From Massariosphaeria phaeospora (Eukaryota; Ascomycota; Dothideomycetes; Pleosporales): a stretch of 64,000 nucleotides of DNA. This document shows positions 1 through 12,200 of the stretch, piece by piece. The stretch spans positions 1,927,001 to 1,991,000 of the forward strand of contig JAADJZ010000005.1 in assembly GCA_011032825.1 (NCBI GenBank), in the 5' to 3' direction. Both the position numbers and the translations under genes were made by a program. Numbering within the stretch: position 1 is the stretch's first letter; each line of letters opens with the position of its first letter. The notes beneath the pieces were generated by a model, which was not told where the DNA came from, ran no database searches, and saw only the letters and a list, made by a program, of their open reading frames with translations.

Positions 1-1245
1 CTTGTTTGTAAATACGTGCTTTCGGGTTGGGGACATGGGAGGCCGTGTGTGTGTGCGTGCGTGCGTGCATACGTGTACGACATTCACCTCACCTCACCCC
101 CCTTTTCCCTTTCCTTCCCCTTCTCCAACCCCCTTTTTCTTTTTCCTTTCTCTTTTCTCTCTTTTTTCCCTAGGCCCCGAAACAAAGACTGGGTGGTTAT
201 CTGCACAATCTCGATTGGGAGTTAGTTTTCTCTGGACGTTTAGGGCTGGTCGGAGGCTCGGTGGGTGGGTGGGTGGTCTTTTGTGCTTTGTGCTTGCGTG
301 CCTTTGTACTTGCGTTGCTTTGTGGGTTTCGGCATGTTAGGTTTCGGCATGTTGGGGTTTGGTTTTTTGGTTTGGTTTTGTTTCTTGGTCGATCGATCGA
401 AAACTTACATGTGTGTGCCGATTGGGAAGGGATGGCTGTGTCGCGGGGACGGGGAAGGGGGGGGAGATGGAAGCGGGGATGGCGAAGGAAAGGGGGAAGG
501 AATGTATATAGCATGGCGGACTACCTGGGTAATGCGAAAAGAATGGGTGATACGGATATGTTCTGCGTGTTTTTGTGCGTGCGTGTGTATGTGAGTCTGG
601 TGGGAGTCGGTGTGAGTCAGTGGGACGTTGGGAATGGTGAATGGTGGCCTAGGGCATGTGTATGTGCATGTGGATATGGACATGGATGTGGACGGGAAAG
701 TAAATACTAGTTCGGTTTAGTTCTGTTCACATCAGTTCCGTTCAGTTCAGTTCCGAAGCTGCCAAAACACGCGTCGTCGATCCATTCATCCAATTCATCC
801 GCACGCCATACCATGTCAGCTTTTTCTAGGAGGTCTAATTCATATATGGGAGACGAATATGGACTGGCTATGGGGTGGGAATGGATGGGGATGGATGGAG
901 ATGGGATTTGAAGTCAAGTTCAGCCTGAGTACGTTGATGGACGGCGCGATGGTGTCTGGGAAGGAAGCAGGTTGGGTTGAGTTGAGCTGTGCTGAGGAGA
1001 GAGAGACCTGGGGTCAGGGGCTGAAGGGGTATCGGATCGGATGTAGGCTATTCATGGACTTGCACGGGGGGTTCTCATTGTTTGGCAATGACTCGGCTCT
1101 ATGGCTTTTCTGGGCTGCGCTTGATCCGCTTCGGTACCTCTTGCTGTTGCTGGTGTGTTTTTGTGTCGTCTATGTGCATGTGTGTATATGTTATGTATAA
1201 GTAGCAGCTCCCCGGACAACGCTACTCCCCAGCTTTGCCAATCCA
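1..1245. other. Intergenic, low-complexity GT/CT-rich stretch
   Basis: No convincing gene. The first 80 bases are rich in GT/GCGT dinucleotides. They are followed by a pyrimidine tract around 90-175, then G-rich sequence with repeated TGGG and ATGG words. Open frames here are short, overlap on all strands and have biased composition. The stretch may include the flank of a gene outside the window. Confidence 0.5.
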
Positions 1246-2322
1246 CTATTCCCCTCGACTTTCATCCAACCCGCCCTCCATCTCCTGATCTACCCGGTTC
1301 ACCACTCTATCCAACAAACTAACCATCTCATCGCCCACAAACCCCGGTCCGTCCTGCTGCACAAAGTGGCCGCAGCCCACCGCCGTGATGGGGCCAATCG
1401 CCTTGTCGGGATCGGTAATGCGCGTCAGGCCTTCGTTGTACGACTGCCAGACGGGGTTGAGGTACGTGAGGGTCAACGGCATGGGCGTACTGAGCGGAGA
1501 GCGAGATGACTGCTCGGCGAACTCGACCGAGTCGTGGCCAACGACAGTGAGATACGGGCCCTCGCCGCCGTAGCCCTCGAGTCTCGGCGCCGACGCTTCG
1601 GGCAGCAGTTGCGCGAGATTACGTCGGGAGAGTCCCTCTTTGCTGGCTACGTCGGGGTGGAACATGTGCCGGTACCGCTCCCTTGCGTCTCGGACATCGC
1701 GCTCGCTAACTCCTGAGGGCAGGGTATGCGGGTCGAAGCCCGGGGCATCGGGGTTGGGCCACATGGACACGAGATCTGAATTCGCTATGATGGAGTCGAG
1801 GAATAGAAGGCCGGACACGGTATGTGGATATTGGCGTGCAAAGAGCCGCGCTATGGCGCAGCCGATGGAGTTGCCCACGAAGATGAGGCAGGGGAACTTG
1901 GCCGAATTGGACGTATCGGGATGGTCAGTCCAGACTTGGAGGATCAGTTGGTGGAGCGCGTATACGGCGCTCATGGCATCGTGGCCGTGACTGGGCGGCG
2001 GTTCTGCATCGTCTGGGTCGGGGTCTGAGTTTCCCTGGCCGTAGCGGTCGTAGGAGAGCAGGGCTGGATAGGGCAGCCGGCTGGAGATGCGTTTGGTAAA
2101 GAAATCGAGGATAGCCTCGTCCCAGGATGCGCGGGGGAGTAGGAGGCCGTTCAGGAATACGACCAGCGTCTTAGCGAAGGGATTTGGGTGGGTGGCTCTT
2201 GGTTTGGAGGGCGGATAGTACGTGTAATGAATACGAGCTGAGGGTTTCTTCGCTAAAACGATGGTGGATATCTCAGGTGTGGGGAAGGGAGGCAGGTCCA
2301 CTTCTGAAGAGTTGGTCGACAT
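1246..2322 (-). CDS. Alpha/beta hydrolase-fold protein
   Basis: Single-exon protein of about 358 residues. The frame opens at a TTG at 2340, but the first ATG is at 2322 (MSTNSSEVDLPPF), so I start there. An HG-like oxyanion strand (VVFLNGLLLPRASWDE) is followed by a nucleophile elbow, FVGNSIGCAIARLF, with the serine near residue 152. The late GCGHFVQQDGP supplies the expected catalytic histidine near residue 319. The acid residue cannot be assigned from the sequence alone. There is no signal peptide or membrane segment, so the protein is probably cytosolic. Family members hydrolyse esters, lactones or epoxides; the substrate here is unknown. The neighbouring gene at 3116 is transcribed away from it and shares the 0.8 kb between them. 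Confidence 0.85.
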   Translation of the reverse strand: MSTNSSEVDLPPFPTPEISTIVLAKKPSARIHYTYYPPSKPRATHPNPFAKTLVVFLNGLLLPRASWDEAILDFFTKRISSRLPYPALLSYDRYGQGNSDPDPDDAEPPPSHGHDAMSAVYALHQLILQVWTDHPDTSNSAKFPCLIFVGNSIGCAIARLFARQYPHTVSGLLFLDSIIANSDLVSMWPNPDAPGFDPHTLPSGVSERDVRDARERYRHMFHPDVASKEGLSRRNLAQLLPEASAPRLEGYGGEGPYLTVVGHDSVEFAEQSSRSPLSTPMPLTLTYLNPVWQSYNEGLTRITDPDKAIGPITAVGCGHFVQQDGPGFVGDEMVSLLDRVVNRVDQEMEGGLDESRGE

Positions 2323-3115
2323 GTTGGTCGTCAGGTCCAAGAGCCGTCTACAAATGGGAATGAATAAGTTGGGATGTCCCCCACTGCTGCCAATATCGAA
2401 TGTTGGTGTGTATACTGGCTCGTTGGGTCGTAGCCAAAGCGTAGAGATGAACAGTGCGGGCTATTGGCCAAGGCTATGGTTTTCCCGATCTGGAAAGCGG
2501 AGGTCTGATGTCAACGGCAGCCGGCCATAGAGAGAGGGGTATAAAAAGGCCAGGAACGCCCAACCTACTGCTTGCCCATGGGCGCCGATAGACTATCTGC
2601 ATTGATAGGCGTTCCGTTTTACCCCTCCCAGCGGCTTGCCCTGCCGTCCCAGATCGCATCTTGTGATCCTGGCCTGATTCCTGGAGCGCAATCGATCCTT
2701 CGCGGCATCTCCCCAGGTTCGCTCTGTTGAGCTGCTCTTTCTCTGCAAAACGACCAAGACGATAGCAGTAACCAGATTTGGCCGGGACGGAACGATGCTG
2801 CTGCAGGACGAGGCCCCGCGCAAGTTCAGACGATGTCGTGAGCTCGGATGACGCCATTCGCTCTCACCGCCCTGCCCAAATTCTTTGCCGATCGCCGCAG
2901 TCCTCTTGATTTCGGTGGTTAGCTTCACCGTTGCAGTCCAGAGTCCTGCAAAGGCATTGTATCTGACGCCGGGCGATTGTGGTCGCAAAAGACAGCTGTC
3001 ACACTCAAGGTGGAGGCCGTCCGCAGTTTCGGTTTCGGTCTAGCGGGGTTCGGGACGTAGCTGCCTATGACGTTGGCGCGGGTTTGCACCTTCCAATTTT
3101 TCTGCCCATGGAGTC
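2323..3115. promoter_or_regulatory. Divergent intergenic region
   Basis: This is the region between the divergent hydrolase and the hypothetical gene at 3116. A TATA-like GTATAAAAAG lies near 2538-2547 on the plus strand, though it is far (about 570 bp) from the plus-strand start codon. Overlapping frames on the minus strand have no recognisable content. Confidence 0.35.
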
Positions 3116-4228
3116 ATGGACGTGTTGTTTGACAAGCCGAATGGAGGCTATAAGTGCATCCATTGTCACGACTCTCGCCTCACACCAGCATTCCAATCCA
3201 CATTCCAAGATATCAGCAGCGTTAACATCCATCCGGCCATCCAACCATCCGACGTACCCTCGCTTCGAAGCACTATTAGCTTATCCATTGAGACTGGCAC
3301 TGGCTCACATTCGCCCTCGCCAGGACACTCGCGTTGGGGATCAAGAGACAGGGCAACGGTATACGCCTCTGTGCAACAGCCTGGCCTAAGACCCAGCGGA
3401 TCTGCACAGCTGGAACCTTCCACCCATCCTCCGAAGTCTCCAGTTCTTGGGCTCTACAGGTGCCTGCCAATGGCCCAACATGAGCGCCGGGACTCCTACG
3501 TCGACTGTGGCACACAGACAGTGCTCGCTGGACTTACCCGAGACCCCAATGCCCACCCTGCCGCACTGGGCGGAGCTGCCTCGACCTCACCAGCGGATGT
3601 AGAGAAGCCGCAGACGCCCACCGGGAGCACACCAGCTATCACAAAGTCCGACGCAAACGATCCCCAACTATCGCCGACCCTCCTCCAGCGACGCAAAAGT
3701 ACGCAATCGTTTACCTCTCGCCTCCAGATGCCCGACCCCGAATTCGATACCCAAGATCCTCGCTCGCCGCCTCCCACCCAAGGCATACTTTCACCTCTGC
3801 CGCTTGCAAACACACTCCATGCTGGACATACCCCGATAGTTCCGCGGTCTTTGTCTCCGTTGTCTCCGTTAGGGAGGAGAGACGAAGAAGAACCCAGTGG
3901 CTCCGAGACACCGGTACAGGAGAATATACTCCAAGGCGCCCTGGTATTGCCGCCTGCGCCAGGTGATGGGGCAGCAGACCGCATCGACGTAGACGAATTG
4001 AGCGCCAGATTGGAGCAGGTCGCCAAAGAGAATGAACTAGCCGACGAGCGTGAGGAAGCCCCCTTGAGCCCAATGGTCAGCCACAGTACCAGCGACGCCG
4101 TAACGCACAGCCGCAAAGGGTCTACAGAAGGACATAGAAGACCGTCGGCAGACGACGCCGGAGCCGTCGATGGCGTCCTTCTCAAGCAGCCAAAGATGAA
4201 CATGGGTGCGCCATTCGGCAAGGCATAG
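3116..4228 (+). CDS. Hypothetical disordered protein, Ser/Pro-rich
   Basis: Uninterrupted 370-residue frame starting at ATG 3116. The N terminus (MDVLFDKPNGGYKCIHCHD) has a CxxC pair, but no complete zinc site follows. The rest is rich in Ser, Pro, Thr and Ala with many SP/TP dipeptides (SPVLGLY, SPLSPLG), as in phosphorylated scaffold proteins. An acidic, possibly coiled segment (RIDVDELSARLEQVAKEN) lies around residues 285-305. I do not recognise a family. No introns are needed. The frame length and codon-like composition support coding, but an upstream exon could be missing because the start is not backed by homology. Confidence 0.6.
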   Translation: MDVLFDKPNGGYKCIHCHDSRLTPAFQSTFQDISSVNIHPAIQPSDVPSLRSTISLSIETGTGSHSPSPGHSRWGSRDRATVYASVQQPGLRPSGSAQLEPSTHPPKSPVLGLYRCLPMAQHERRDSYVDCGTQTVLAGLTRDPNAHPAALGGAASTSPADVEKPQTPTGSTPAITKSDANDPQLSPTLLQRRKSTQSFTSRLQMPDPEFDTQDPRSPPPTQGILSPLPLANTLHAGHTPIVPRSLSPLSPLGRRDEEEPSGSETPVQENILQGALVLPPAPGDGAADRIDVDELSARLEQVAKENELADEREEAPLSPMVSHSTSDAVTHSRKGSTEGHRRPSADDAGAVDGVLLKQPKMNMGAPFGKA

Positions 4229-5478
4229 AGCGCCAAGCCCAAGCCTTCGTCAAGAGATCAGCAAGGGGAGGGCAGCTCGGACACGAATTAGGACCTTCGG
4301 CCACAACCTGTTAGGTTGTTCGTGGCTTTTAAGTCACGATTGAGCGGAAGGGTGGTCGAAAAGTCGGGAAGATCATTCCACATAACTGTGGTTGTGGCCG
4401 GCCACTAGCCTCCGCAGGCCACTACTCCACGCCTCGTTTAGCATCTGCTCGCCGTTTCTGCACGTGGGTTGTGTGGTGTTCGGTAAAAATGCGCTTTGGG
4501 TCAAAGTGGAAAAGTGGGTTTGATATCTCTTTACGATTGCATATGGCCTGATACCCATGGGTTCCAACGTACTCCCAACCGGGCGGCGGTGTTACTGGCA
4601 GTCGATTGGGGATTCTACATCAGCAGCGACGTGCCTTTAAAAAAGCTCTGTAGGTATTCGTCCTTGATTCGATGGAATATATTTCAGACCCTGGTTGGCC
4701 AATCAGCACCGACTTGATAGATGAATTGCTAGCGATTTCATAAGTGAAGCCTAGGGGCCACCTTGTTTCGGCTACAGCTGTTGCATGTATCGCCAGGGAA
4801 AATCCGGGGTAAGGAGATATTAACTCTCAACTTTCCCCTCACGGTTCCTACCCCTCTTTGGACTCAATTTCTTTTTGTGTTTTCTATTTGGCCCTTTCGG
4901 TTTCGACATCTATCGTATATTGTGCATCTTGGCAGTCGCGACCTCTTCATACTAGTCCTCTCCTTTTTTTTAGTCACACGAAGTTCTCTTCACATGTTGA
5001 GCCATAAAATGCGCCACGGATCGCGCTGCAACGACACTAGCATTCCACCGGCAATGGAAACCAAAGCCCCCCTCCATGGAGTAGTGCGAAAGCTTCATCG
5101 GCCTGTGTTAAAGGTCTAGTTTACTTCATTCCACTTCATTTGAACCATGTGCGTCGCAATGGGTCAACACAGCATGGTGCCAGGGAACCTTATACTCGAT
5201 CTCTGGCTTAGAACACGTCGATGCAATCTATATAGATTTCAGGGTAGGGGATGCTACACCTTGGCACATGCGGAGACTTGAAATCGAAAGGGGCATCGCC
5301 GGCAGATATCAAGCTACGGCACATGCGGAGGGGCACCCCAAGGCTTCTTTCTTATGCGGCACGTACTCAACCCAGTCATGGAAGTCTATATCATGCCCCT
5401 ATCCCCCAGCTCCACCTTCGCCTCAATCAAACACTCAACTTTGCAGCACTCCGCGCACCGCTCGCCCCACCCGCAACC
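4229..5478. other. Intergenic, upstream of GMC gene
   Basis: No gene seen. Close to the GMC start are a TATATAG at 5229-5235 and a 13-bp direct repeat GGCACATGCGGAG at 5263-5275 and 5318-5330. Both are plausible promoter elements. A short pyrimidine-rich leader precedes the ATG at 5479. Confidence 0.45.
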
Positions 5479-7473
5479 ATGGGCCTCCTCACCCTCGCCC
5501 TCGCCCTCCTCGCCAGCACCTCACTCGCCCAAGACACCACAACATACGACTACATCGTCGTAGGCTCCGGCCCCGGCGGCGGCCCCCTCGCCGCCAACCT
5601 CGCGCGCGCCAACCACACGGTACTGCTCCTCGAAGCCGGCGACCTATCCACGCAGGGCAACTCGGGCCAGTACCCGCCGCAGATCACATGGGACTTCTTC
5701 GTCAAGCACTATGCGGACGAGAAGCGCAACATGATGAGCAACCACCTTGTGTGGAAGACGAGCCAGGGAAGGTATTGGGTTGGCGCGGGGAGCAGTACGC
5801 CGCCGGCCGGGAGTGCGTTTTTGGGCACGTATTATCCGCGGGGGAGTAGTGTGGGGGGGTCGAGCATGATTAATGCGCAGTGCACGTGAGTGGAGTGGTT
5901 TTGGCCCTTGGGGGCGTGGAAATGGAGCTGTGTGGAAGTGCGTGAGCGTTGACAGGGGCTGACAGAGTGAATAGGTGGTTGCCGTCCGACAGCGATTGGA
6001 ACTACATCCAGGATCTCACGGGCGATGGCTCTTGGAGGTAAGTTGAATTACTGCTGTAGCCCATTCATCTCTACCATGTAGCCAGCTAATTAGCCTCGCT
6101 GCAGTGCGGGCAACATGCGCACCATTTTCCAGCGCATCGAGAAGAACCACTACCTGCCCAAAGACACCGCCGGCCACGGCTTCTCGGGCTACTTCGAAGT
6201 CAACATGAACAAGCCCACGAGCGTCGGCCAGCCCGTGCTCGGCATCATGCAGGCCATCGCGCAGAACATGTCCAAGCCCACCGACGCGGCACAGATCCAG
6301 ACCATGATGGGCGGCGACGCCAACTACCTCGACCCGACGCGCGACTGGACAAACGGCATCTGGGGCCTGCCCACGCACGCCAAGGCCACGGGCGAGCGCT
6401 ACAGCTCGCGCGACTACGTCCAGGCGACGATTAACGCCAAGTTCCCCCTGACGCTCGGCGTGAACAGTCTGGCGACGAGGGTCCTGTTCGGCAATGGCAC
6501 CGCGTGTGGCGGCCAGCCGCGGGCTACGGGCATCGAGTTTCTGCAGGGCAAGTCGCTGTACAAGGCGGATTCGCGCTATACGGCCGCCAACAAGGGCACG
6601 CTCAAGACAGCGACGGCCCGCAAAGAAGTCATCCTGTCAGGCGGCACCTTCAACACGCCCCAACTGCTCATGCTCTCCGGCATCGGCCCCAAAGCGCACC
6701 TCACCGCGCACAAGATCCGCGTGCTCGTCGACTCGCCCGGCGTGGGCAAGAACATGCAAGACAACCAGGAGATGCCCATCATCGGGCGGGCGACGGGCGC
6801 GTCCTCGGGCGGCTTCTCGCAGCCGTTCCTCATGCGCACGACGCGGCACTCGCCCGACGGCGAGCGCGACATGTTCATCATGCAGGGCCCCGGTTTCGCC
6901 TTCCGCGGCTTCTGGCCGGCCAACCAGACCAACGGCGCGCTGCCGCAGGACGCGCCCGGCACCTACGGCATGTCCATGGTGAAGAACCACCCGCAGAACA
7001 GGGCCGGTTACGTGCAGCTGCGGTCGGCGGACCCGCAGGACACACCCGATATCAACTTCATGCTGTACGAGCAGGGCGCGGCCACCGATATGGGCGCCAT
7101 GAAGGACACGATTGCCTGGGCGCGCAAGATGTACGGCGCGGCCAAGAACGTGTCCGTCGTGCCGGTCGAGCCGCCGTGTCCGCAGGGCCCCGATGCGGAG
7201 GGGTATTGTGGGCAGGCGGATGAGGATTGGATTACGGGGCAGACGTTTGGGCACCATCCGACGAGTACGGCGGCGATTGGCGGCGAGGGGGATGCGATGG
7301 CCGTGTTGGATAGCAGGTTTAGGGTCAGGGGCGTCAGGGGGTTGCGCGTCGTGGATGCGAGTGTGTTTCCGCGCATTCCGGGCATTTTTCCCGTGGTGAG
7401 CACGTTTATGGTGAGTGAGAAGGCGAGTGATGTGGTGAAGGAGGATGCGGAGAAGGATGTTTGTGTGGCGTAG
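5479..7473 (+). CDS. Secreted GMC-family FAD oxidoreductase
   Basis: Three exons, 5479-5885, 5975-6037 and 6105-7473, give 612 residues, normal for the glucose-methanol-choline family. Introns of 89 and 67 nt are in phase and join AQCTWLPSDSDWNY and GSWSAGNM. Residues 1-17 (MGLLTLALALLASTSLA) form a signal peptide, so the enzyme is probably secreted. The Rossmann motif GSGPGGG (29-35) and LLLEAGD bind FAD. GSSMINAQ and the GGTFNTPQLLMLSGIGP signature are present. The active-site histidine lies in FGHHPTSTAAIGG (residues 540-541). The C-terminal VVDASVFPRIPGIFPV has no clear second catalytic His or Asn in the usual GNTNA-type position. Family members oxidise alcohols, sugars or aryl alcohols and give H2O2 or a reduced acceptor; the substrate is not deducible. 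Confidence 0.92.
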
Positions 7474-9258
7474 GTGGGGGTCTAGGTGTGTTAGTGTGTA
7501 CGTACTACCTAGTGCACTGGAAGATATTGAGAGTTGTTAGCTGTGTGGTGTTCTCGGAGCGCACTTTTTGATAGGTGTTATCCTGGCTTTTCTGAGTGTA
7601 TGGTACGCCTGTTTGAAAGTATTCTCCCATTGGGTTATGGAAGGATGATCCACCAGAGGCATTGTTGGAGGATCTTTCATCATACTAGTAGGTCAGCCAT
7701 GGTTCCGTATACAGTAGTTCCCTACGCCGGATGGAGTAGCTAGGATGACAAATTGGTGGCCATAGTCGAGAAGATGTTGATTCTGCTCGGAGATGTTCCA
7801 AAATCCGAGTGTCGATTGGTCTCGAGACGGCATAGGGACTGTCAGTGAACCAAGATGTTGTTTTGCATCAGACGTGCAGAGACGCTGTATTGTGGTCAGA
7901 ACAATGCGTCCAAGCTACTTCGATAAATGTATAAGGTGGTTCGTCTGATTAATAGCGGTGATGAATCTATGCAGATATAATGAAGAACGTTCGTGGTCGA
8001 GACCCAGGCGTCAAGATGAAACAGCGAGCCGTATCCGAGCCGATGCCCGCTCTTCGGATCCGGAGCCGACACGATCAGTCCAGAAGCCGTTGCAAACCAG
8101 ATCTGCGGCCGTTGGCGCGGAGAATAAAGCCAGTCGCAGACCTTTGTACCCCTGAATCGCAACCTGCCATCAGCTTCGTTGGTGCTTGGCGCAGCGCATT
8201 CAGAAGACTCGCGATGCCTATTTTTAAAGATGACACTGCCCGGGTGCAGGCTCGGCCCGAGGGGAGTCTGTGAGGACGAGTCTATCACGGTGAGCCAGTA
8301 ATGTAGCTCAGCCTCGCTACGGAGCAGACGACGAGGTGTCGACGAGGGGCTACGCCTCTTCGCGGTAATAGTGGGAGGAGTGGGGAATTATGAGGGATGA
8401 CTGGGGCGCCGGGCGGTGACTTTGGCGGGTTGAGGAAACACTTGGCGGTAATGCGAGGTTTTGGCGGTTGGCTCGGAAGCCTTCTGCTGGGGAATAGGAC
8501 TGTTGGCAGGAGTGGAGAGGGCGAGGGGAGGTTGCAGTAATTGCAGGACGAAGAGTGCTCCGACTCCGACTTCACAACTCGGAGTGGCTCGGCGGGCGAC
8601 GCATCTATGTACGCGTACGCCAGTCAGCTCGTCAACTGCGGGACGCGCCTTCGACCTCCGCAACAGACGGGCGGCCGCGCATTGGAAGCAGCCACTGCGC
8701 CTGGAGAGGGACCTCACACAAACAAACGTGTGATCGAAGGCGCTGCGTTTGCACGACGTTGGCAGTGTGTTTGTGGACTCCAGCTGGGAGGAAGACGCAG
8801 GAGTTGACTGTTGTTCAATGACAGGCGGCCAAACTACTGGAAGACGCCGCGCGCTGCTTGCCCCAGCTTCTGAGGCAGTGCGTGCGGGCCCTGCGTGGAC
8901 AAGGGTCTCAACCTGCCTCCCCAACACCTCAACTCACCCCCCGCTGCGAATGCGAACAATCCACACACACCTGCAGACACGTTGAAGCCTCCCATCCGCT
9001 CCCGCCGCTGCACTACCACACGTCGCTCGTTCACTCCGCACGCTGTCCTCTCGCCGCCCGAAACGTGAGCCAAGCCCGGAGGCTGAGTTGTGATTCCGAC
9101 CACCCTCGAGCCTTCCCACCGCGGCCTTTCGTATACCCCCGGCGCACGCGCGAACCCAGCGGAAGCAGAGAAAGAGTGCATTCCACACTGGCTGCATGAG
9201 ACTGGACGGTGCGGGCGAGCAGCGTGGAGTCAAGCGCACGTAGACACGTTTGGCCGCC
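7474..9258. other. Intergenic, leader of the flippase gene
   Basis: No supported gene in 1.8 kb. The last 400 bases are pyrimidine-rich in places and look like promoter and 5' UTR of the P4-ATPase. Several overlapping frames of 60-180 codons on both strands are arginine- or serine-rich shadows. Confidence 0.45.
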
Positions 9259-12200
9259 ATGGCCGGTCGGCCTCCAGGTGGACCGCCGTCTCACAGCGCC
9301 AACTTGATCGACTTCGACGAACCGCAGCCGGGCTACCACTCGGGCGCACGGCCGCCAGTCAACGACGATGACCTACTCCACCGATACGACATAAACAGCT
9401 CGGACACGCCGCAGCCGCAGGCACGGCCTTCGGTATCCTACGATGACTTTGTCGGCGGCGGCAGGTCGACGGCAGGCCTTCCGGGAGGGCCTGGCGCGCC
9501 ATTGAATGGGGACCCACCATATCTGTCCGGGGAGAACAGAGCATACTCGCAATATTCACAAACGTCAGACTTGAATAATTACCAGAGATACTCCGACGCC
9601 GACATACCCATCGACGACGACCATTCGGCGCAGGGATACTACGCCGCTGGGGGAGGCTATGACGAGCCGCCGGCGGGGCTACGGCGCGTGAATTCTCAGA
9701 GCCACAAACGGAACAGTATAATGGGTCTTGGTGGTGGCCTGACAGGCCGTGTCAAAAACATGTTCGGGAGAGGGCCGGAATACTCCGAGATGGACCTTCC
9801 ACTGACAGACCACGCGGGCCAACAAAATCAGGCAAACGCCGCCGGATATCCGGACTCTACCAAGGCACCGAAAAAGCGCGGCTCTGGCACCTTCAAGTTT
9901 GGGTTCGGTAGGGGAGCTCCAGATCCGTCAACATTGGGCCCCAGGATCATCCACTTGAACAATCCCCCCGCAAACTCTGCGAACAAATACGTCGACAACC
10001 ACATCTCGACGACAAAATACAACCTCATCACTTTCCTCCCCAAGTTCCTCTACGAGCAGTTTTCCAAATACGCTAACCTTTTCTTCTTATTCACGTCCTG
10101 TCTTCAGCAAATTCCTGGCATTTCTCCGACGAAAAGATATACCACCATTGTTCCCCTCGGTGTTGTCTTGTTTGTGTCAGCCATCAAAGAGTACGTCGAG
10201 GATCATAGGCGGAGACAGTCGGATTCAACCTTGAACAGTTCGCGAGCGCAGGTGCTTAAAGGGTCTGCCTTTGCGGATACTAAGTGGATCAATGTTGCTG
10301 TGGGAGATGTTATTCGCGTCGAGTCCGAACAACCCTTTCCGGCCGACATTGTGCTCCTGGCGTCTTCTGAACCGGAAGGCTTGTGCTACATTGAAACCGC
10401 GAATTTAGACGGTGAGACGAACCTGAAGATCAAACAGGCTATTCCAGAAACTGCCGACCTAGTCAGTCAGGCTGAACTTAGTCGGTTGGGTGGCAAGATC
10501 AGATCTGAGCAGCCTAACAGCAGCCTCTATACGTATGAAGCGACCTTGACTATCGCGGCTGGTGGTGGAGAGAAGGAGCTGCCACTCGCTCCGGACCAGT
10601 TATTACTCCGTGGAGCAACGCTTCGAAATACCCCTTGGATTCATGGCCTCGTAGTATTCACCGGCCACGAAACCAAACTTATGAGGAACGCCACGGCCAC
10701 ACCCATTAAAACAACGGCAGTCGAACGAATGGTGAACAAGCAAATTCTTATGTTGGTCGCTGTTCTGATTGCCCTCAGTATCGTAAGTTCCGTTGGAGAC
10801 ATCATTGTTCGCACGAGAGAGGGCAATAACCTTGCATATCTCTACCTGGAGGGTTTCAATGGCGCAAAGCAGTTCTTCCGTGATCTGATGACGTACTGGG
10901 TTCTCTATTCCAATTTGGTCCCAATCTCCTTGTTCGTCACGATTGAGATCGTGAAATACTGGACAGGTAGCCTTATCGACTCGGATCTGGACATTTATTA
11001 TGAGCCTACCGACACGCCTGCCAATTGTCGTACTTCATCGCTTGTGGAAGAATTGGGTCAAATTGAGTACATATTCTCAGACAAGACAGGCACTTTAACT
11101 CAGAATATGATGGAGTTTAGGCAGTCATCTATTGCTGGAATTCAATATGCAGACGAAGTGCCGGAGGACAGAAGAGCAACCTTTGAGGAGGGAGTTGAGA
11201 TTGGAATTCACGATTTTGCTAGAATGGAGGAAAACCGTAAGACCCACAAGAACAAGGCGATAATTGATCACTTCCTGAGGCTTCTGTCGACCTGCCACAC
11301 TGTCATTCCAGAAAGAGGTGGCGAGAAGGGTGCGATCAAGTACCAGGCAGCTTCGCCCGACGAAGGTGCGCTGGTCGAAGGAGCCGTTTTACTGGGATAC
11401 AAATTCATTGCGCGAAAGCCCCGATCAGTAACCATTCTTGTGGACGGAAAAGAGTTGGAGTTTGAGTTGCTGGCGGTTTGCGAGTTCAACTCTACCAGAA
11501 AAAGAATGTCTACCATCTTCCGCACTCCAGAAGGGAAAATCGTCTGCTATTGCAAGGGAGCAGATACTGTCATTCTCGAGCGACTCTCCAAGAACAACCC
11601 TTATACTGAAATAACCTTGCAGCATCTCGAGGAGTATGCTAGTGAGGGTCTTCGGACTCTCTGCTTGGCTATGCGCGAAATCCCAGAAAATGAATTTCAG
11701 GAGTGGCGCAAAGTCTTCAACACTGCGCAGACGACCGTCAGCGGAAACCGTGCCGATGAGCTCGACAAAGCCGCCGAACTTATCGAACGTGATTTCACTC
11801 TACTCGGCGCAACTGCGATTGAAGACAAACTTCAAGACGGTGTGCCGGACACGATTGCGACTCTGCAGTCCGCCGGCATCAAGGTTTGGGTGTTGACTGG
11901 TGACCGACAAGAGACTGCTATCAACATTGGGATGAGCTGCAAGTTGATTAGTGAAGATATGACCTTACTTATCATCAACGAGCAGAACAAGGAAGACACT
12001 AGAGATAACATACAAAAGAAACTCAACGCAGTCAACAGCCAGGGCGTAGGAGGCGCTGAATCCGATGTCCTTGCTCTAGTTATCGACGGCAAGTCGTTGA
12101 CTTTTGCGCTGGAACGCGATCTCGAGAAGGCGTTCTTGGACCTAGCAGTCAAGTGCAAAGCCGTCATTTGCTGGTTAGTGTCTTTTGCGACACCTAGTTT

